NCBI GenBank assembly: GCA_021397845.1 | Contig: CM038051.1 | Location: 18,324,827 to 18,388,826, forward strand | DNA from: Areca catechu | Lineage: Eukaryota; Streptophyta; Magnoliopsida; Arecales; Arecaceae | Direction of reading: 5' to 3' | Length of the DNA: 64,000 nt | Shown here: one piece after another, positions 1 through 12,844 of the stretch | How the letters are laid out: every line of letters starts with the position of its first letter | Position numbering within the stretch: position 1 is the stretch's first letter | Notes under the pieces: model-generated | Database searches by the model: none | The model's input: only the letters and a program-made list of their open reading frames with translations | What the model was told of the DNA's origin: nothing | Program-made: the position numbers and the translations under genes

Positions 1-2902
1 CAATACTTGATTCTTTTTTAGTCTCTTTATGAAGGATTTTGTAGGTGATCGTGAGTTCCTTTTTGTTAAATTTATTAGTAGTTGCTTCTTCCTGAAATTG
101 CCCATATAACTAATAGTAGAAATATTTTGTTATTTTGGAAGAAATTATGCAAACCATCTAGTCATAAGGTTGAGATGCAATAAACAATAGTTTCTGAATA
201 ATGAAAAATACATGATAAAATTTGTGTATAAATGTCACTGACCAAATTCTTTATTATTGGATCTATGTTATGTGAAAAATCAGATTTATATAACATCAAT
301 GTACAAAGCCTACTATTGGTTAAAATAATTTTATAGTATACTATTGTTTTGCATGGAAAATTAAATCTTTTAAATATTATGGCAGTTATTATTGTAAGTA
401 AAACTCTCCTTTCCTTCTTTATTCTTCATCAGCAACATTGAAATGGAGATAATGATATCTAGTTGTGACAGAAAGAAGAGAAATGGATCTAGTGAGTCAC
501 ACTGGTTCCGTCTCAGTCACGATTGTCCAAGTATTGCACCGATGAAACAAAACAATTTGAGGGGAGTTGAGATCTAATAAAGCAATAAACCATTTAGAAT
601 TTCTGTAGAAAGGAAGAAGTTGGGATCTAAGATTGCAATAGATGGGTAGCATACATATGTTGTTTGAGAGAGAAGAAGATCACATGACAAAAGATATTGG
701 AATTTGCATGAGATTTGACATTTTTGGACCTGAGCTGCAAGTATTGCATAAGTGGGTTGACCCAAAGCTGCCACATGATAAAGATTGTTTGGGAAATATA
801 GATTAGTGAATGCCCCAGGGGCATCAATTCATAGGGCTATAAATAAATGAGGCATTTATTGAAATAGAGGTGCTTATATTGTATCAGACAATGTGTCACA
901 ATTTGATCGGACAATGAGAGAGTTATGAGCAATGCAATGCTGGCATACCTCAGAAATCTTAAAAGAGGAAAAAGGAGAACTGTTAGTGCTTTGCTATTGC
1001 TCCTCTTGGAGTAGCATCCTACAGACCTTCAGACAAATGAGCAACGAGAAAGTTCCACATCTGTTCTGTGGATATTATTTCACTGAGATGTGAGTTGATT
1101 ATTTCCAGAGAATAGATGACTCTTGAATCCCTAAATTTTCTGCTTGTGAGAAAAGGGAGATTTGGGGTGATCCACTCGCTGGTGGTGATTGGCATCTAGA
1201 ATAGGAAGGTCTAGATACCACACTGGGTTGGACTACCATTTATCTTCTAAATTAAATTTCACGCACTTGCTGGGTTTTGGATACTGTTGGATATGATGAG
1301 AAATTTATGCTGAGCGATCCAGTGGTTGGCTAAACATGGGTTTTAAGATTATTTATCATGGAACTTCTTTAATGTTTGGACACTTTAATTAGATTTATTT
1401 TTGGACCTTCAGTAACAAGAAAATGTTGATGAATGCCTCAAAAGCACTGATTACCATGATTGCTCTTTTTACAAGGTATCTTTTATATTGCTCTCATTGA
1501 ACAAGAATTTAAGTAGTTCATAGGGATTTTAAATATCATATTCCTGTGGCTTAGTTTGTAACCACAAGTGCATTGTGACCATAGTTGTTCTCCCCACTTG
1601 CCTCCTTGTGTGATTTGTTTTTATGATAATTAAAAATTCCTATTATCTGAAATTCTGTAACTAGTAGAAACTGTTTGCATAAACAAAGAAAAGGGAAAAA
1701 TAGAAGCATTGTTATTGAACATATTTTAGACTGTCGTAGTTTTCTCTACTCAGAGAGATGGAAAACAAGAAAGCTAAGTGCAAGTGTGCAACGAAATGGG
1801 CTCTTAGTTGGTGGATCTCTAGTTTCTTGATTAAAAGTAATAGACTGAAATTTAATAGTTAACATGTTATTCGGGAGACTTTTTCCTTGAGCGATGCATT
1901 CCTGAGTATTGGGGCCTGGGTAATTATAGTGCAAATGGGTCTCCCTGTGTGAAACCAAGTCTCTCTCTCTCTTATGTCATGCTATCTTATGTCAACTTCA
2001 TTTTCACTTAAAATAAAATACTTTAAATTTGATATGATATTTAAAGCATTCTAACAGAATGGAAACCATTTAACGATTAGTGATTTATTCATCTCGTTTT
2101 CTAATCTAAGTTTTCTAGTTACAACTGAATAATGGATTACCTATTAAGAGATGGTTTGGCGATCCTCAGACCATGAACTGATTTCGACCGTGGCTGGTGC
2201 AGGTGATTTTCATCCTATTATTGTGAAGATACTCTGCAATAAAAAGAAAAGGTGTTTGTTCAGACATCCATAAGTTTAGTTTGTTGCCTCCTTTAACTTG
2301 CCACGGAATCTCATCCTTCAGGTAGCTTCCCTCGGAATCAACAAATTATCTCTCATTTTTGTTCCCATTTATTTATGGCAATAGCTTTTGCCACTTGCAG
2401 ATGGTTGTTGATGGTTGTATATATGAATGATGCCAAAGCTATCTGCGTAGAGTCTCCTATATTCCTTCGATCTTATTTTTGTCATATAGGTGTGTATGAG
2501 AATAGTGTTGTTGAATTATTGTGTGCTCGGTTTGCTGATAAATGTCTATTTAATATTCATCCATTAATAAATCATGACTTGGTTGTATCAGTTCACAGTA
2601 ATGGACTTAATTTTATGCATTTTACTGCCAAGGGTTGTTTATATATTGACTGGTGGGGCGTTTCTCCAGAGAAAAAGTGAAAAAGGTTAACTGCTGGCAC
2701 GGTTCTAGATTTCCTATGCTGACCATGAGATGGATGGTTCAAACAATTAAATAACAATACTGAAGGAGGCGTGTAAGTAAAGGCGTACGAGGGGTTGTCC
2801 TCTCCAAATACCTCGTACCTACACAATTCTTGACCTAAAGTTAGGTTTCTGGTAGAGTCACCAGGAGACCTTTTCCTGAAAATGGTGGCATTTTTGAAGA
2901 TA
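1..2902. other. Intergenic or intronic AT-rich DNA, no gene supported
   Basis: I see no recognisable protein domain in either strand. The longest open frame (2375-2680, plus, about 101 codons) has no familiar motif and no supporting splice structure. A short stretch near 2150-2240 reads like coding sequence interrupted by a possible splice site (GGTGCAG followed by GTGATT), but I could not assign it to any family. The right edge is the start of the Copia LTR. Confidence 0.5.
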
Positions 2903-3448
2903 TGTAAGAATTTTTTTTTTAATTTAGGCTGACATTAATTATTATTTTATGGTTTATTAAAATTGGATTGATTATATGGTTCATGTTGATAGATGAGTCC
3001 AATATTATATTGACATTATTTGGATTAGAAGTACCTTATGTGAGTTGGTATGGTTGAGATGTTACAGCGTAGGTCTTGGTCCAACTGGCCCGTGATAGGA
3101 GGGCTGTTAGGATTTGCTTATAAATAATAGGCTAGTTCTCATCTCCACTCATTGTTATTATATCATATTCTGTGTGAATTTTATTTTCATGTCTTGCCCC
3201 TTCGATAAGCTGCCCGAAAGGATGCTGAAGAGAAGAACTTTGCCTTCAATGTGAAGATGTTCTTGTGAGTATCACTTCTAAATTTGGGATTAACGGCGAA
3301 TACCGGTAGGTATCGCAAAACTCTTTTTAACAGGTCTTAACAATAGATATGGTAAATAGTTTTAGATCTGTTATCAAATAGACTAAATCAAAATATTATA
3401 TATTTCGATCTTTTGTCCATATGGAGATTAATAGAGATTTTTTCTATA
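2903..3448 (+). repeat. 5' LTR of the Copia element
   Basis: Begins TGTAAGAA and ends just before the TT-TGGTATCAGA primer site. It matches 21768-22311 throughout, for example in blocks around TGACATTAATTATT, TATTATATCATATTCTG and GGTAGGTATCG, with many substitutions and small indels. Confidence 0.75.
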
Positions 3449-3450
3449 TT

Positions 3451-3460
3451 TGGTATCAGA
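3451..3460 (+). other. Copia primer binding site (tRNA-iMet type)
   Basis: TGGTATCAGA lies two bases after the LTR. This is the common plant Copia primer site complementary to the 3' end of initiator methionine tRNA. Confidence 0.75.
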
Positions 3461-4532
3461 ATTTTGATATTTTTGATAGAAAATTGGAATCATTTATTTT
3501 CCTATTCATCATATGATTAGTCTTCAAAATTTTATTATCTGATGCATTTTTTATTATAATCGGATCCGTTTTATTTATACAATATTGTTTTAGGTTTTAT
3601 AATGGATAAACGGTATTTTTTTTTATTTTGTTAAATATAAAATCTTTTTTCCCCTTTTCTTCCCACCATTCATCTCCCTCCTCGTCGGGGTCGTGCGGTG
3701 GCCGGCCGTGGTGAGTGGAGAGGATGGAGCATCGATGGCAGGGAGAAGCCGTGAAAGGCGGCGGTGGCGCGAAGAAGTTATGGAAGCCGATAAGAAAGAT
3801 AGGCCATTCTCGGCTTTCTTGACACGATGATCGGTCGAATCCCTCTTCTTCACCGGTGGCGTCACCTCATGAAGTCTTCCCTGAACCTCGGTGGGCGGCG
3901 GCAGTGATATGTTTCAGATCACTACAATATAAAAAAAAGGAAAAGGAAAAGGAGCCAAACGAACCGGCCCCCTTGGAAATCCGTTGTTGGGCTGTTTCGA
4001 TCGCTGGCAACAACGAGAGGTGACAAACTGGTGATCGGTTTGGTCGATTGCTCTCCATTTGGGGAAATCCCAAGCTCGGAATCGCCATTAATGACGGTTT
4101 GGAGCAGCAGTGGGAGGAAGAATATTAAAAAAAAATTTGGTAAAACCCATCGTTGAGCGGGGCATGGTCACCGGTGATACCACTGGAGGCGGCGGCTGAC
4201 CGTCCTCGACCAATCCTAGTGGCCTCCTGCCGATCTTTGCATCGATGGGGTGGTTTTGGTTAGAGGTGGCGACGGATGGTGTTTTTGAAGCTCTATGTTT
4301 TGGTTGATCGTGGGGAAGAAGATAGCTATTGAGTGGGTTTTAGATTTTTGAGTGGGTTTTAGATTTTTGGATCCAAACCCAAAACCCAATAACCCAATAT
4401 ATTATAATACATTTAAAGGTTATTTTGTATTTAGACCCCTAGCCTTCTGGTATAATAATGATGCTTTTATATTTAAGTCCTTGAAATAATTATATTTATA
4501 TATTGGTCCAAAAAATGTTGATATTGTGAAAC

Positions 4533-4878
4533 GTCAATGCGCTGTGGGACCCAGCTCTTTCTTACTTGGAAAGACTATAATATAGACATTCATAATTTTA
4601 TAGTAGTGCATAAAGATCACTGGACCATTTATGTCTAACCCACTTGTTGGGCTCCTTGTTTCTTGAGGGTTTGATATTTATCTTTAAGTGATAGATTTCC
4701 ATACTGGTCAATGTGCTGTGGGACGCAGCTTTTTCTTACTTGGAAAGACTCTAATACAGACATTCATAATTTTATGGTAGCGTATAAAGATCACTGGACC
4801 ATTTATGCCTAACCCACTTGTTGGACCCCTTGTTTCTTGAGGGTTTCATATTTATTTTTAAGTGATGATTTCCATACT
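4533..4878 (+). repeat. Diverged tandem duplication, about 174 bp unit, two copies
   Basis: Copy one is 4533-4706 and copy two about 4707-4878. Shared blocks include GCTGTGGGAC, CTTACTTGGAAAGACT, GACATTCATAATTTTAT, AAAGATCACTGGACCATTTA and CTTGTTTCTTGAGGGTTT. The copies differ by scattered substitutions, so this is an old event. Confidence 0.8.
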
Positions 4879-5127
4879 GCTCACATGCATTTCTAATAGA
4901 TATAAGGGCTATAATAAATTAATGAGGACATTGGTTTGCCCATACTTAAAATATGTCATGCTTGCTCCTTATGTCCTAGTGCTATAGTCATGCTCATAGC
5001 ATATTCAATATGTTGAGAATGACATTGAGGTGAAAACATTACATATCTCTGGTATTTCTTGTTTGCTAATATGTCCAGAGATCATGGAGGCTAACATTTA
5101 TCTCATTTCCATCGCTTGATGATGGTT

Positions 5128-5305
5128 ATCCATCATCGAATAGAAAGGGTTGAAGGAGATAAGTTTAAGTGGACTTTGATTTTAAATTATCAAGTTTTTG
5201 GCTTATTTAAAATCCAATCCATCATCGAATAGAAAGGGTTGAAGGAGATAAGTTTAAGTGGACTTTGATTTTAAATTATCAAGTTTTTGGCTTATTTAAA
5301 ATCCA
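5128..5305 (+). repeat. Tandem duplication, 89 bp unit, two apparently identical copies
   Basis: ATCCATCATCGAATAGAAAG starts at 5128 and again at 5217. The following 89 bases look identical by eye. The perfect match points to a recent duplication or to an assembly artefact. Confidence 0.85.
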
Positions 5306-5980
5306 ATCCATTAATTGTGTTAAGCCCAATTGATGAGTTGGCTGGACCAAATCACATTGATCAGCCTAATTTTGGGTTAAGAGAAATTTTGTAATTAAGC
5401 CGCTATAAAATTAAAAATTGCATAAGGATCAATGTAAAATGATTGATAGGCCCCTAAAGTTTTGAAAATTATAAATGAGTCCTAAAATTTTATATTTAGA
5501 TCCCTATTTTTCCAGAAAATGTATTTTATAAAAAAGTCCCTATATATTTTGTAATTTACGGTTTTGGTCCTCTATCATTGTTTTTGATTAAAATTGCTGG
5601 AACTTGCTTATTTTACATCTGATTTGAACATTTTTGGACTATTAGACTTGTACTAATTTAAAGAATATTTTCGTTGAGTTCTTCGTATATAATAAAATAT
5701 TTAAATAATTTAAAATTATTTATATATAATTCTACTTACTATTATATAATTCGAGTGTGTTTTCGCATAGTCTCAAAAAAATTGAAGCACTCTATGAATT
5801 TTGAATAGTTGAGTTATTGAGAATTAATTATTTATCTTTTATTATTTTTTGAATTACATATTGATGTCTCTATTATAGTTGATCTAAAATTGACTGTAAT
5901 TGATTGTGACTTTTATTATATACTATAATTCTTGTCTAAAGGTGTTTTATAGTTGTGTAGTAAGCGTTATTGATAGAAGC

Positions 5981-7265
5981 TGATGCGACCGGATCGCTGA
6001 CGTGGGGCAAGGAGACTGACGTGGAGTCCTCATTGGACGCCACGCGGGATTACCACCACAGGCCCCTTCGCCGGGCTGAGCTCCCGATGCAAACAGAGCC
6101 GCCCGTCGAAGCCGGGCTTAGTCCTCCGCCAGGTCAGTACCCGCCAGGTCAGGATGCCTAGGTCGGAGCCGAGCTCAAACCCCACCAGTGACAGGCCCTT
6201 CGAGCTCGAGGTCGGGTCCCGTGGTCCGGAGTCGAGCTCAAGCCTCCTCCGCCACGAGGAGCCCCTTCGAGGCCAGGTCCCCTGGCTTGGGCGCACCTCA
6301 TCCACCTCTGCCAGCCCGAGCTCGGTTAAGGCTGGGCCCCCTGGCCTGGTGCCGAGCTCGGCCCTCCTCTGCACAGCCGAGCCACCGCGAGACTGGTCCC
6401 CTGCGAGTGGGCCCCATCTTCCCAGCTCAACCCTCAACTCAGATCGAGACACCAACCACCACGGGACCAGCAGCTCCCTTCCGAGGATAGTGGCAGGCTC
6501 CCTAAGGACCGTACGACAGCACCCACCACGTCGCCATTAATGTACACGGTCGCTATTCACACCAGAAAGAAAGGAAGCTCACATCAAGGCACCATGCCTT
6601 CCACCGACCTGCCATACGACCGGAGAAAAGATCCCATCAGGGAGCACAATCCCCGAGAGCGACAGCACGACAGTCGAGGTCCCGCTAGGTTCCAGGAAGG
6701 GTAAATAAAAGGAATGTCAGAGGCATATAGAGGCTCCCCCAGCTATCCAATAAAGAAGGCATCCCGTCCATGGCACGGTACCTTGTTGTACTCGTCTGAC
6801 AGCATGGGAGAACCCGAGGCAAGCCAAGGGAAAAGACCCAACCAGAATGAACAAAAGGGAGGTAACAACAGTCATTCTTCCATTCCAAGCAAGGGCAACA
6901 TTCCCTCAACAAGGGAGACGCCCATTTTTCCAACAACACAACCACCACAAAGAGGAAGAGGAGAAGGGGGCAGGCCAGAGAGGAGGGTAAGACCACCTCG
7001 GCCACCACACCTCCTAGCTCACACTCACACTCTCATACACTCTACTCCTAGCATGGAGCTCATCCAGAGGGGCTCGACCAGGAGGATCTGTTCCCCTGAA
7101 TCGTCACTGACTTGACCGTCGGAGTGCCCCCGCCGGAATCCCCGACCCAGGTCACTGATATTGGCTTTCTTGCAGGTCTCGGGGCACCGAAGGCATCTCC
7201 CGCGGGCGGACACGGAACACCCGACGCCATCAGTAGCTACAGGCCACGGCAATCGGGCGGCAACA
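5981..7265 (+). repeat. 5' LTR of the Gypsy element
   Basis: Starts TGATGCGACC and ends GGCGGCAACA (TG...CA). It matches 17783-19072 throughout. A TATA-like AATAAAAGG lies near 6705 and an AATAAAG near 6751, each with a counterpart in the other LTR. Minus-strand and plus-strand open frames inside it are not genes. Confidence 0.93.
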
Positions 7266-7290
7266 GATTGGCGCGCTAGGTAGGGGGGCA
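7266..7290 (+). other. Gypsy primer binding site region
   Basis: GATTGGCGCGCTAGGTAGGG directly follows the LTR, where the minus-strand primer site must lie. The TTGGCGC start is typical of plant Gypsy elements. I did not assign the tRNA. Confidence 0.6.
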
Positions 7291-7340
7291 GAACGACACT
7301 TGATCCAGTTCAAGCCCCGCTTAGCCAGTCCATCGGGAGG

Positions 7341-8990
7341 ATGGTGACCACTTGGGCGAGGGGAGCTTCTCCCAGCCGTGCAAAGGCATCCCCTTCTCAC
7401 GGGAACCCACACGGCCCGGAGATGGAGCTACCTGCCCCGGTTCAACCGCCCCCACTGGAGACTCAGTTGACCGCAGTCGCCCAGCAGATGTACACTCTCA
7501 CTGCAGCAGTGCGCCAGCTCCAGCATCAGCATCAGCATCGGTCCCTGGCTACCCACCAACAGCCAGAGACCCCCGCGGCCCATGCCACGCGCGACAGCCT
7601 GTGTTCCTTCCACGGGAGGCCTTCGCAGCTACGGGCAGCTACAGACCCTCGGGATACCCATCAAGCCCCAGGGAAGCGACGGCGGGCCAGCACCACTGAC
7701 GAAGAAAGTCGCTCACCACACCTTGGCCGGGGGGCACTCAAACCCCGCCAAGGCAGGAAAGGCAAGGCTCCCGCCATGGGCGCCGCACCTCCGCGTCACC
7801 TTCCCCGCCCCTCTCAGCGGAGGGGTCCACGGACGAAGCTATTAGGCACATGGCGGAGAAGCACCTGGAGGAGCATGACCGCAAGCTGGAGGAGTTCGCC
7901 TGCCGGCTTGCCAACTTGCCTGCCTCCGCTAGCGAGTCAGCGGGCTATGACACCCGCCCCCCATTCACCTAGGAGATCCAAGCAGAGCCAATTCCCCGTC
8001 GGATCTGCATGCCGCAGGTGGATCCTTACGATGGGACCACCGACCCCCTGGACCACCTGAAAAGTTACCGGGCCCTCATGAGGGTCCATGGGGCTACTGA
8101 CGCCCTTCTATGCGTCGCTTTCCCTGCTACCCTCCGGAAGGCGGCTCGGGTGTGGTTCACCCGCCTCGAGCCAGGAAGCATCAGCTCTTTTGCCCAGCTG
8201 GGGCAGAAGTTCGTGTTCTATTTTGATGCATGCCGAAAGATGCCGCGCGAGGCAGATAGCCTCTTCTCCATCAGGCAACAGGACCGTGAGCCACTGCAGG
8301 ATTACGTGGCTCACTTCAAAGCCGCTGCATTGGAGATCTATGGCCTGGAGGAGCCGGTGGCGATGCTGGCTCTAAAGCGAGGGTTCAGGACTTCCCACCT
8401 GACCTACTCGCTCGACAAGAAGCCCCCGAAGACCTACGCCGAGCTACTCTTCCGGGCTCAGAAGTACATCCGCGCCGAGGAGGCGGATCGTACGAGACGG
8501 GAGCTCGACGGGAAGCCGCTGAAGGGGTCGGTGCCTACCGAGAAGCCTGAAGCGTGGAGGCCGAGACCGCCAGCTCAGAACTCCCAACCAGCGCCAAGGC
8601 CAAGGAATGCTCCAGTCCCTCAAGGGAATTTTACTCTCCTTCTTGCCCCGAGAACGAAGATCCTCATGGAGATCGAGGGCGAGACTTATCTGAGGCATCC
8701 ACCGCCATTGAAGCCATCCTTCACCCATGACAAGATAAAGTATTGTCGCTTCCACCGCGACCACGGTCACGACACCGAGGAATGCCGCAATCTCAAGTGG
8801 GAGATTGAAGAGCTCATCAAGAGAGGCTACCTCGGAAAATATATGGGGGGTAGAAATCGACTAGAGTCCCAGGCGCTCATTGCTCTCCCGCCAGCTCCAG
8901 CCATCGACAACCGCCCCACCGAGAAGCCGGTGGGCATGATCTCCTGGGGAGCTGAGCGCGCGTCCAAGAGGACCCGGGGGACAGGGAACT
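7341..8990 (+). pseudogene. gag: Gypsy gag, frameshifted and with a nonsense codon
   Basis: Encodes the capsid/nucleocapsid protein of the element. The likely start is ATG 7341; the N-terminal part reads in that frame and includes a Gln-rich stretch (LTAAVRQLQHQHQHR). Between about 7780 and 7820 the reading shifts to the frame used by the rest of gag-pol, which continues through EEHDRKLEEFACRLANL near 7870. An in-frame TAG follows at 7970-7972. The capsid core lies at about 8009-8420 (PYDGTTDPLDHL, then VWFTRL and DYVAHF). A Cys/His knuckle-like motif with C..H...H.H....C spacing lies near 8745-8785 (YCRFHRDHGHDTEEC). Gag and pol share one frame, so no frameshift is needed for pol expression in the parent element. 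Confidence 0.8.
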
Positions 8991-11900
8991 CTGAGAATGT
9001 ACTACCCTTTATGAAGGAAGGGGAAAATGGGGAGAAAAATGTAAATAATGATGCTGTGGTCGTTGAGATGACGATCGCAAAGCATCCTGTAAAGCGCATC
9101 ATGGTAGATAGTGGAAGCTCTACAGATGTACTTTTCTATGATGCTTTCTCCAGGATGAATCTCTTCCCTGCTCAAATCAAGCCCGTGTATACTCCCCTTG
9201 TTGGTTTCACGAGAGACTCCGCAAGAGTGGAGGGAGAAATCACTCTCCCCGTCACTGCCGGGACCCCACCTCGGCAGAGCACCGTCAAGATGACGTTCAC
9301 GGTTGTCAGTCTTCCTTCGCCTTACAACGTGATTCTGGGCCGACCTGGACTCAACCTCCTCGACGCTGTCGTCTCCACCAAGAGGTTGCTCGTCCAATTC
9401 TCAACCCCTTGCGGTGTGGGGGAGATGAGGGGTACGCCCCAGCTAGTGCAGCATTGCTTCCAGACACTCCCCGGGGCTCGAGTGCCCGAGGAGGATTCCA
9501 GAGCATCCGAGCTTGATCAGAGGGTTTAGGATCCTAGGGGAGGCCCGGCCGAGCGCCTGCTTCCCTGTCAGCTCGGGACCGACCAGACGAAGATCGTGCA
9601 GATCAGAGCTCAGCTGCCCGAGGAGAAAGCTCCGCTGCTGGAGTTCTTAAGGGCGAATGCGGACGTGTTCGCCTGGATGGCAACCGACATGCCAGGTATT
9701 CTCCCTGAAGTCATCACCCACAAACTTAATGTCGATCCGAAGTGCAGGCTGGTTCGACAGAAGAAGAGAAGCTTCATCCCAGAAAGGCAAACGGCCATCA
9801 ACGAGGAAGTTGAGAAACTTCTCACCGCCGACTTCGTCCGAGAGGTGCAATACCCGAGCTGGCTAGCGAACGTGATGATGGTGAAGAAGAACAACAGCAA
9901 GTGGAGGACTTGTGTAGACTACACCGACCTAAACAATGCGTGCTCGAAGGACAGCTTCCCTTTGCCAAGGATAGACCAGCTGGTGGATGCCACTTCAGGG
10001 CACAGGCTGCTCTCCTTCATGGATGCATTCTCCGGGTACAATCAGATCCGAATGCATCCGGAGGATGAGAAGCACACCGCCTTCATCACTGACCGGGGGA
10101 CATACTGCTACAGAATGATGCCCTTTGGCCTGAAGAATGCTGGGGCCACGTACCAACGTCTGGTCAACAAGGTCTTCAAGGACCAGCTTGGCAGGAATGT
10201 GCAAGTGTACGTGGATGACATGCTTGTCATGAGCAAACCGGGCTCGGACCACATTGCCGACCTCGCTGAAGCCTTTCACAGTCTCCGGAAGTACCAGATG
10301 AAGCTCAACCCGGCGAAGTGTGCCTTCGGGATGGTGGCCGGGAAATTTCTTGGCTTCATGGTCACCCAGAGAGGCATCGAGGTGAATCCGGAGAAAGTCC
10401 AAGCAATCCTGAACATGGAGCGCCCAACATCCAAGAAGCAGGTTTAGCGCCTGACAGGGAGAATCGCAGCCTTAAGTCGGTTTATCTCGAGGTCGGCTGA
10501 CCACTGCCTCCCCTTCTTCAAGGCGCTGTGCAAGATGTATGACTTCACCTTGACCGAAGAGTGCCAGACGGCCTTCGAAGAGCTGAAGGAGTTCCTGACC
10601 TCCCCACCTTTGCTGTCCAGACCCAAAGATGGAGAAGAGCTCCTGATCTACCTGGCGATCACCCCAGGGACTGTCAGCTCGATCCTCGTCCGTACAGACC
10701 AGGACGGAATGCAAAAGCCGGTGTACTACACCAGCAAAACACTTCATGATGCGGAGATCAGGTATACCCACTCCGAAAAACTTATTTTTGCACTAATAAT
10801 GTCTGCTAAGCGCCTCAAGCCATATTTCCAAGCATATCCCATCGTGGTTGTGACTGATCAATCGCTGAGGACCATGCTAAGCCACCCCGAGACTTCCGGA
10901 AGGTTAGCCAAATGGTCCCTGATGCTAAGCGAATACGACATCGCATATCGATCGAGGTTATCGCAGAAGGCCCAAGTCCTAGCCGACTTCATGGTCGAAT
11001 GTACAGGGCTTCCCGAGGAACCAGAGTGGATGGTCCCGGAGAGCCAAGCTGAGCATGGCCCACCTAGGGACCCTTGGGTCCTCCACGTGGACGGAGCCTC
11101 CAATTCTTGCGGGAGTGGAGCAGGCCTCATCCTCGCCAATTCCAATGGAGTGGCGACGGAGTGCATGCTTCGTTTCAAGTTCCCCGCCACGAACAACCAG
11201 GCGGAGTACGAGGCGCTCCTTGCGGGCCTAAAGGTGTCCTGCGAACTGGGCGTACATAATCTCAAGGTCTTCACCGACTCCCAACTGGTTGCCGGACAAG
11301 TCTCCGGAGAATATGAGGCCCGAGATCCCCAGATGATGAAGTATCTGGAGAAGGTTTACTCGAGCGCAGCAGGCTTCCGTTACTTCAGCGTCACCCACAT
11401 CCCTCGTGGAGAAAATGCTCGTGCGGACGCACTGTCGAGGCTCGCAACCCTACCGGACTCATCCCTGGGACGTGCCTACGTCGAATATCTCGAGAAGCCA
11501 AGCTACGAAAGCCTCGAAGAGGTGTAGCGAATAGCCCCCGAGCCGAGCTGGATGGATAAGTATGTCAAGTACCTCCAAGATGGCCTACTGCCAGAAGACC
11601 ACAAAGAAGCTGGCCTTATCAGAAGGAAAGCCGCCCGCTTCATCTTGATGGACGGCCAGCTCTACCGTCGATCATATTCCTACCCCCTCCAGAAGTGCCT
11701 CAGGCCCGCAGAGGCAGCCTTTATGTTCCAAGAGATACACGAAAGCCTTTGTGGAAATCATGTAGGAGGAAGAACCCTGGCGTACAAGGCTCTTCGCCAG
11801 GGATACTTCTGGGAAACAATGAGGGAGGACGCCGCCAACTTTGTCAAGAAGTGTGACAAGTGCCAGCGCCACTCCCACATTCAGCGCCTACCGGCTGTGC

Positions 11901-12781
11901 TGATCTCCCAGCTGTCGTCTCCCTGGCCTTTCGCACAATGGGGGATGGACATCTTGGGACCATTTCCCACGGCACCAGGACAGCAGAAGTTCCTGCTAGT
12001 GGCAATCGACTACTTCACCAAATGGATCGAAGCAGAGCAGCTAGCCCGGATCACAGAAGCCAACATTCGCCAGTTCTTTTGGAAGTCCGTCATCTGCCGC
12101 TTCGGACTCTCCAATCGCGTCATCACCGACAACGGGCAATAATTCGACTGCCGGAAGTTCGAGGGATTCTGTGCCGAGCACGGGATCCAACATCGTTTCA
12201 CCTTGGTTGCTCATCTCCAGACCAACGGCGAAGCTGAGATGACAAACCGGACCATCCTACAAGGACTCCGCACCAGGTTGGACCAGGCGAAGGGCAGGTG
12301 GGCAGAAGAACTATCAAGTATCCTGTGGGCCTACCACACGATGCCCAGAACGGTGACGGGCGAAACACCTTTCAATCTCGTCTTCGGGTCGGAAGCAGTA
12401 ATTCCAGTTGAGTTCAGCGTGCCCACGCTCCGCGTACAGCAATATGACGAAGCACAAAACTCGGCACACCTTCTCCTCAACCTGGACCTCCTCGAAGAAA
12501 CCAGGGACAAAGCCCGGCTCCGGATGGCAGCATACCGACAACGAGTCGCCCAATACTACAATGCACGGGTGAAGCGGAAGACTTTCCGACCTGGCGACCT
12601 GGTGCTGTGCCGAGCAGAGGCGTCCCAGCCCCGGGAGTGCGGCAAACTCTCACCGAACTGGGAGGGCCCTTATAAAGTGTTCGAGGCCCTCCCCCAGGGG
12701 GCCTACTACCTAGAAGACTTGGATGGCGCCAGGTTCCTCCGGACCTGGGACGCTTGTAATTTGAGGAGATATTATCAGTAA
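8991..12781 (+). pseudogene. pol: Gypsy pol: protease, RT, RNase H, aRNase H, integrase, with four stops
   Basis: A single reading frame shared with gag, ending in TAA at 12779-12781. The aspartic protease shows DSGSS at 9107. The reverse transcriptase (about 9700-10400) shows LLSFMDAFSGYNQ and the catalytic YVDDM at 10208-10222. The first RNase H is at about 10600-10990. A second, archaeal-type RNase H is at about 11075-11450 (HVDGAS at 11084, NNQAEYEAL, FTDSQLV). Integrase has a zinc-binding HHCC with CDKC at 11852-11863, and D at 11948, D at 12128 and E at 12236, which is D,D-35-E spacing. In-frame stops are TAG 9527-9529, TAG 10445-10447, TAG 11525-11527 and TAA 12140-12142. Each domain is otherwise well preserved, so decay is by point nonsense mutation rather than deletion. 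Confidence 0.92.
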
Positions 12782-12844
12782 TGTAAGTATTCCCTCCATG
12801 AGAAATAAAGATTTCTTTCCGCAACACGATCTATCTGCCTTGCA

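Larger units (their letters stand above)
3461..5980 (+). pseudogene. Copia internal region, left part, decayed
   Basis: This would hold the 5' leader, gag and the start of pol of the Copia element, judged by distance from the primer site. No motif is readable. It includes a GC-richer stretch at about 3650-4340 with open frames on both strands that match nothing I know. It also contains two tandem duplications, listed separately. The assignment rests on position between the two LTRs, not on protein similarity. Confidence 0.4.

Noticed and set aside
2375..2680. 101-codon plus-strand frame
   Set aside because: No recognisable motif, AT-rich codon use, and no support from neighbours.
6030..7412. 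Open frames in the 5' LTR, with counterparts at 17619-18869 in the 3' LTR
   Set aside because: These are LTR sequence; the frames are not preserved between the two LTR copies.
9002..12827. Minus-strand frames opposite pol
   Set aside because: They are shadows of the well-matched plus-strand pol domains.
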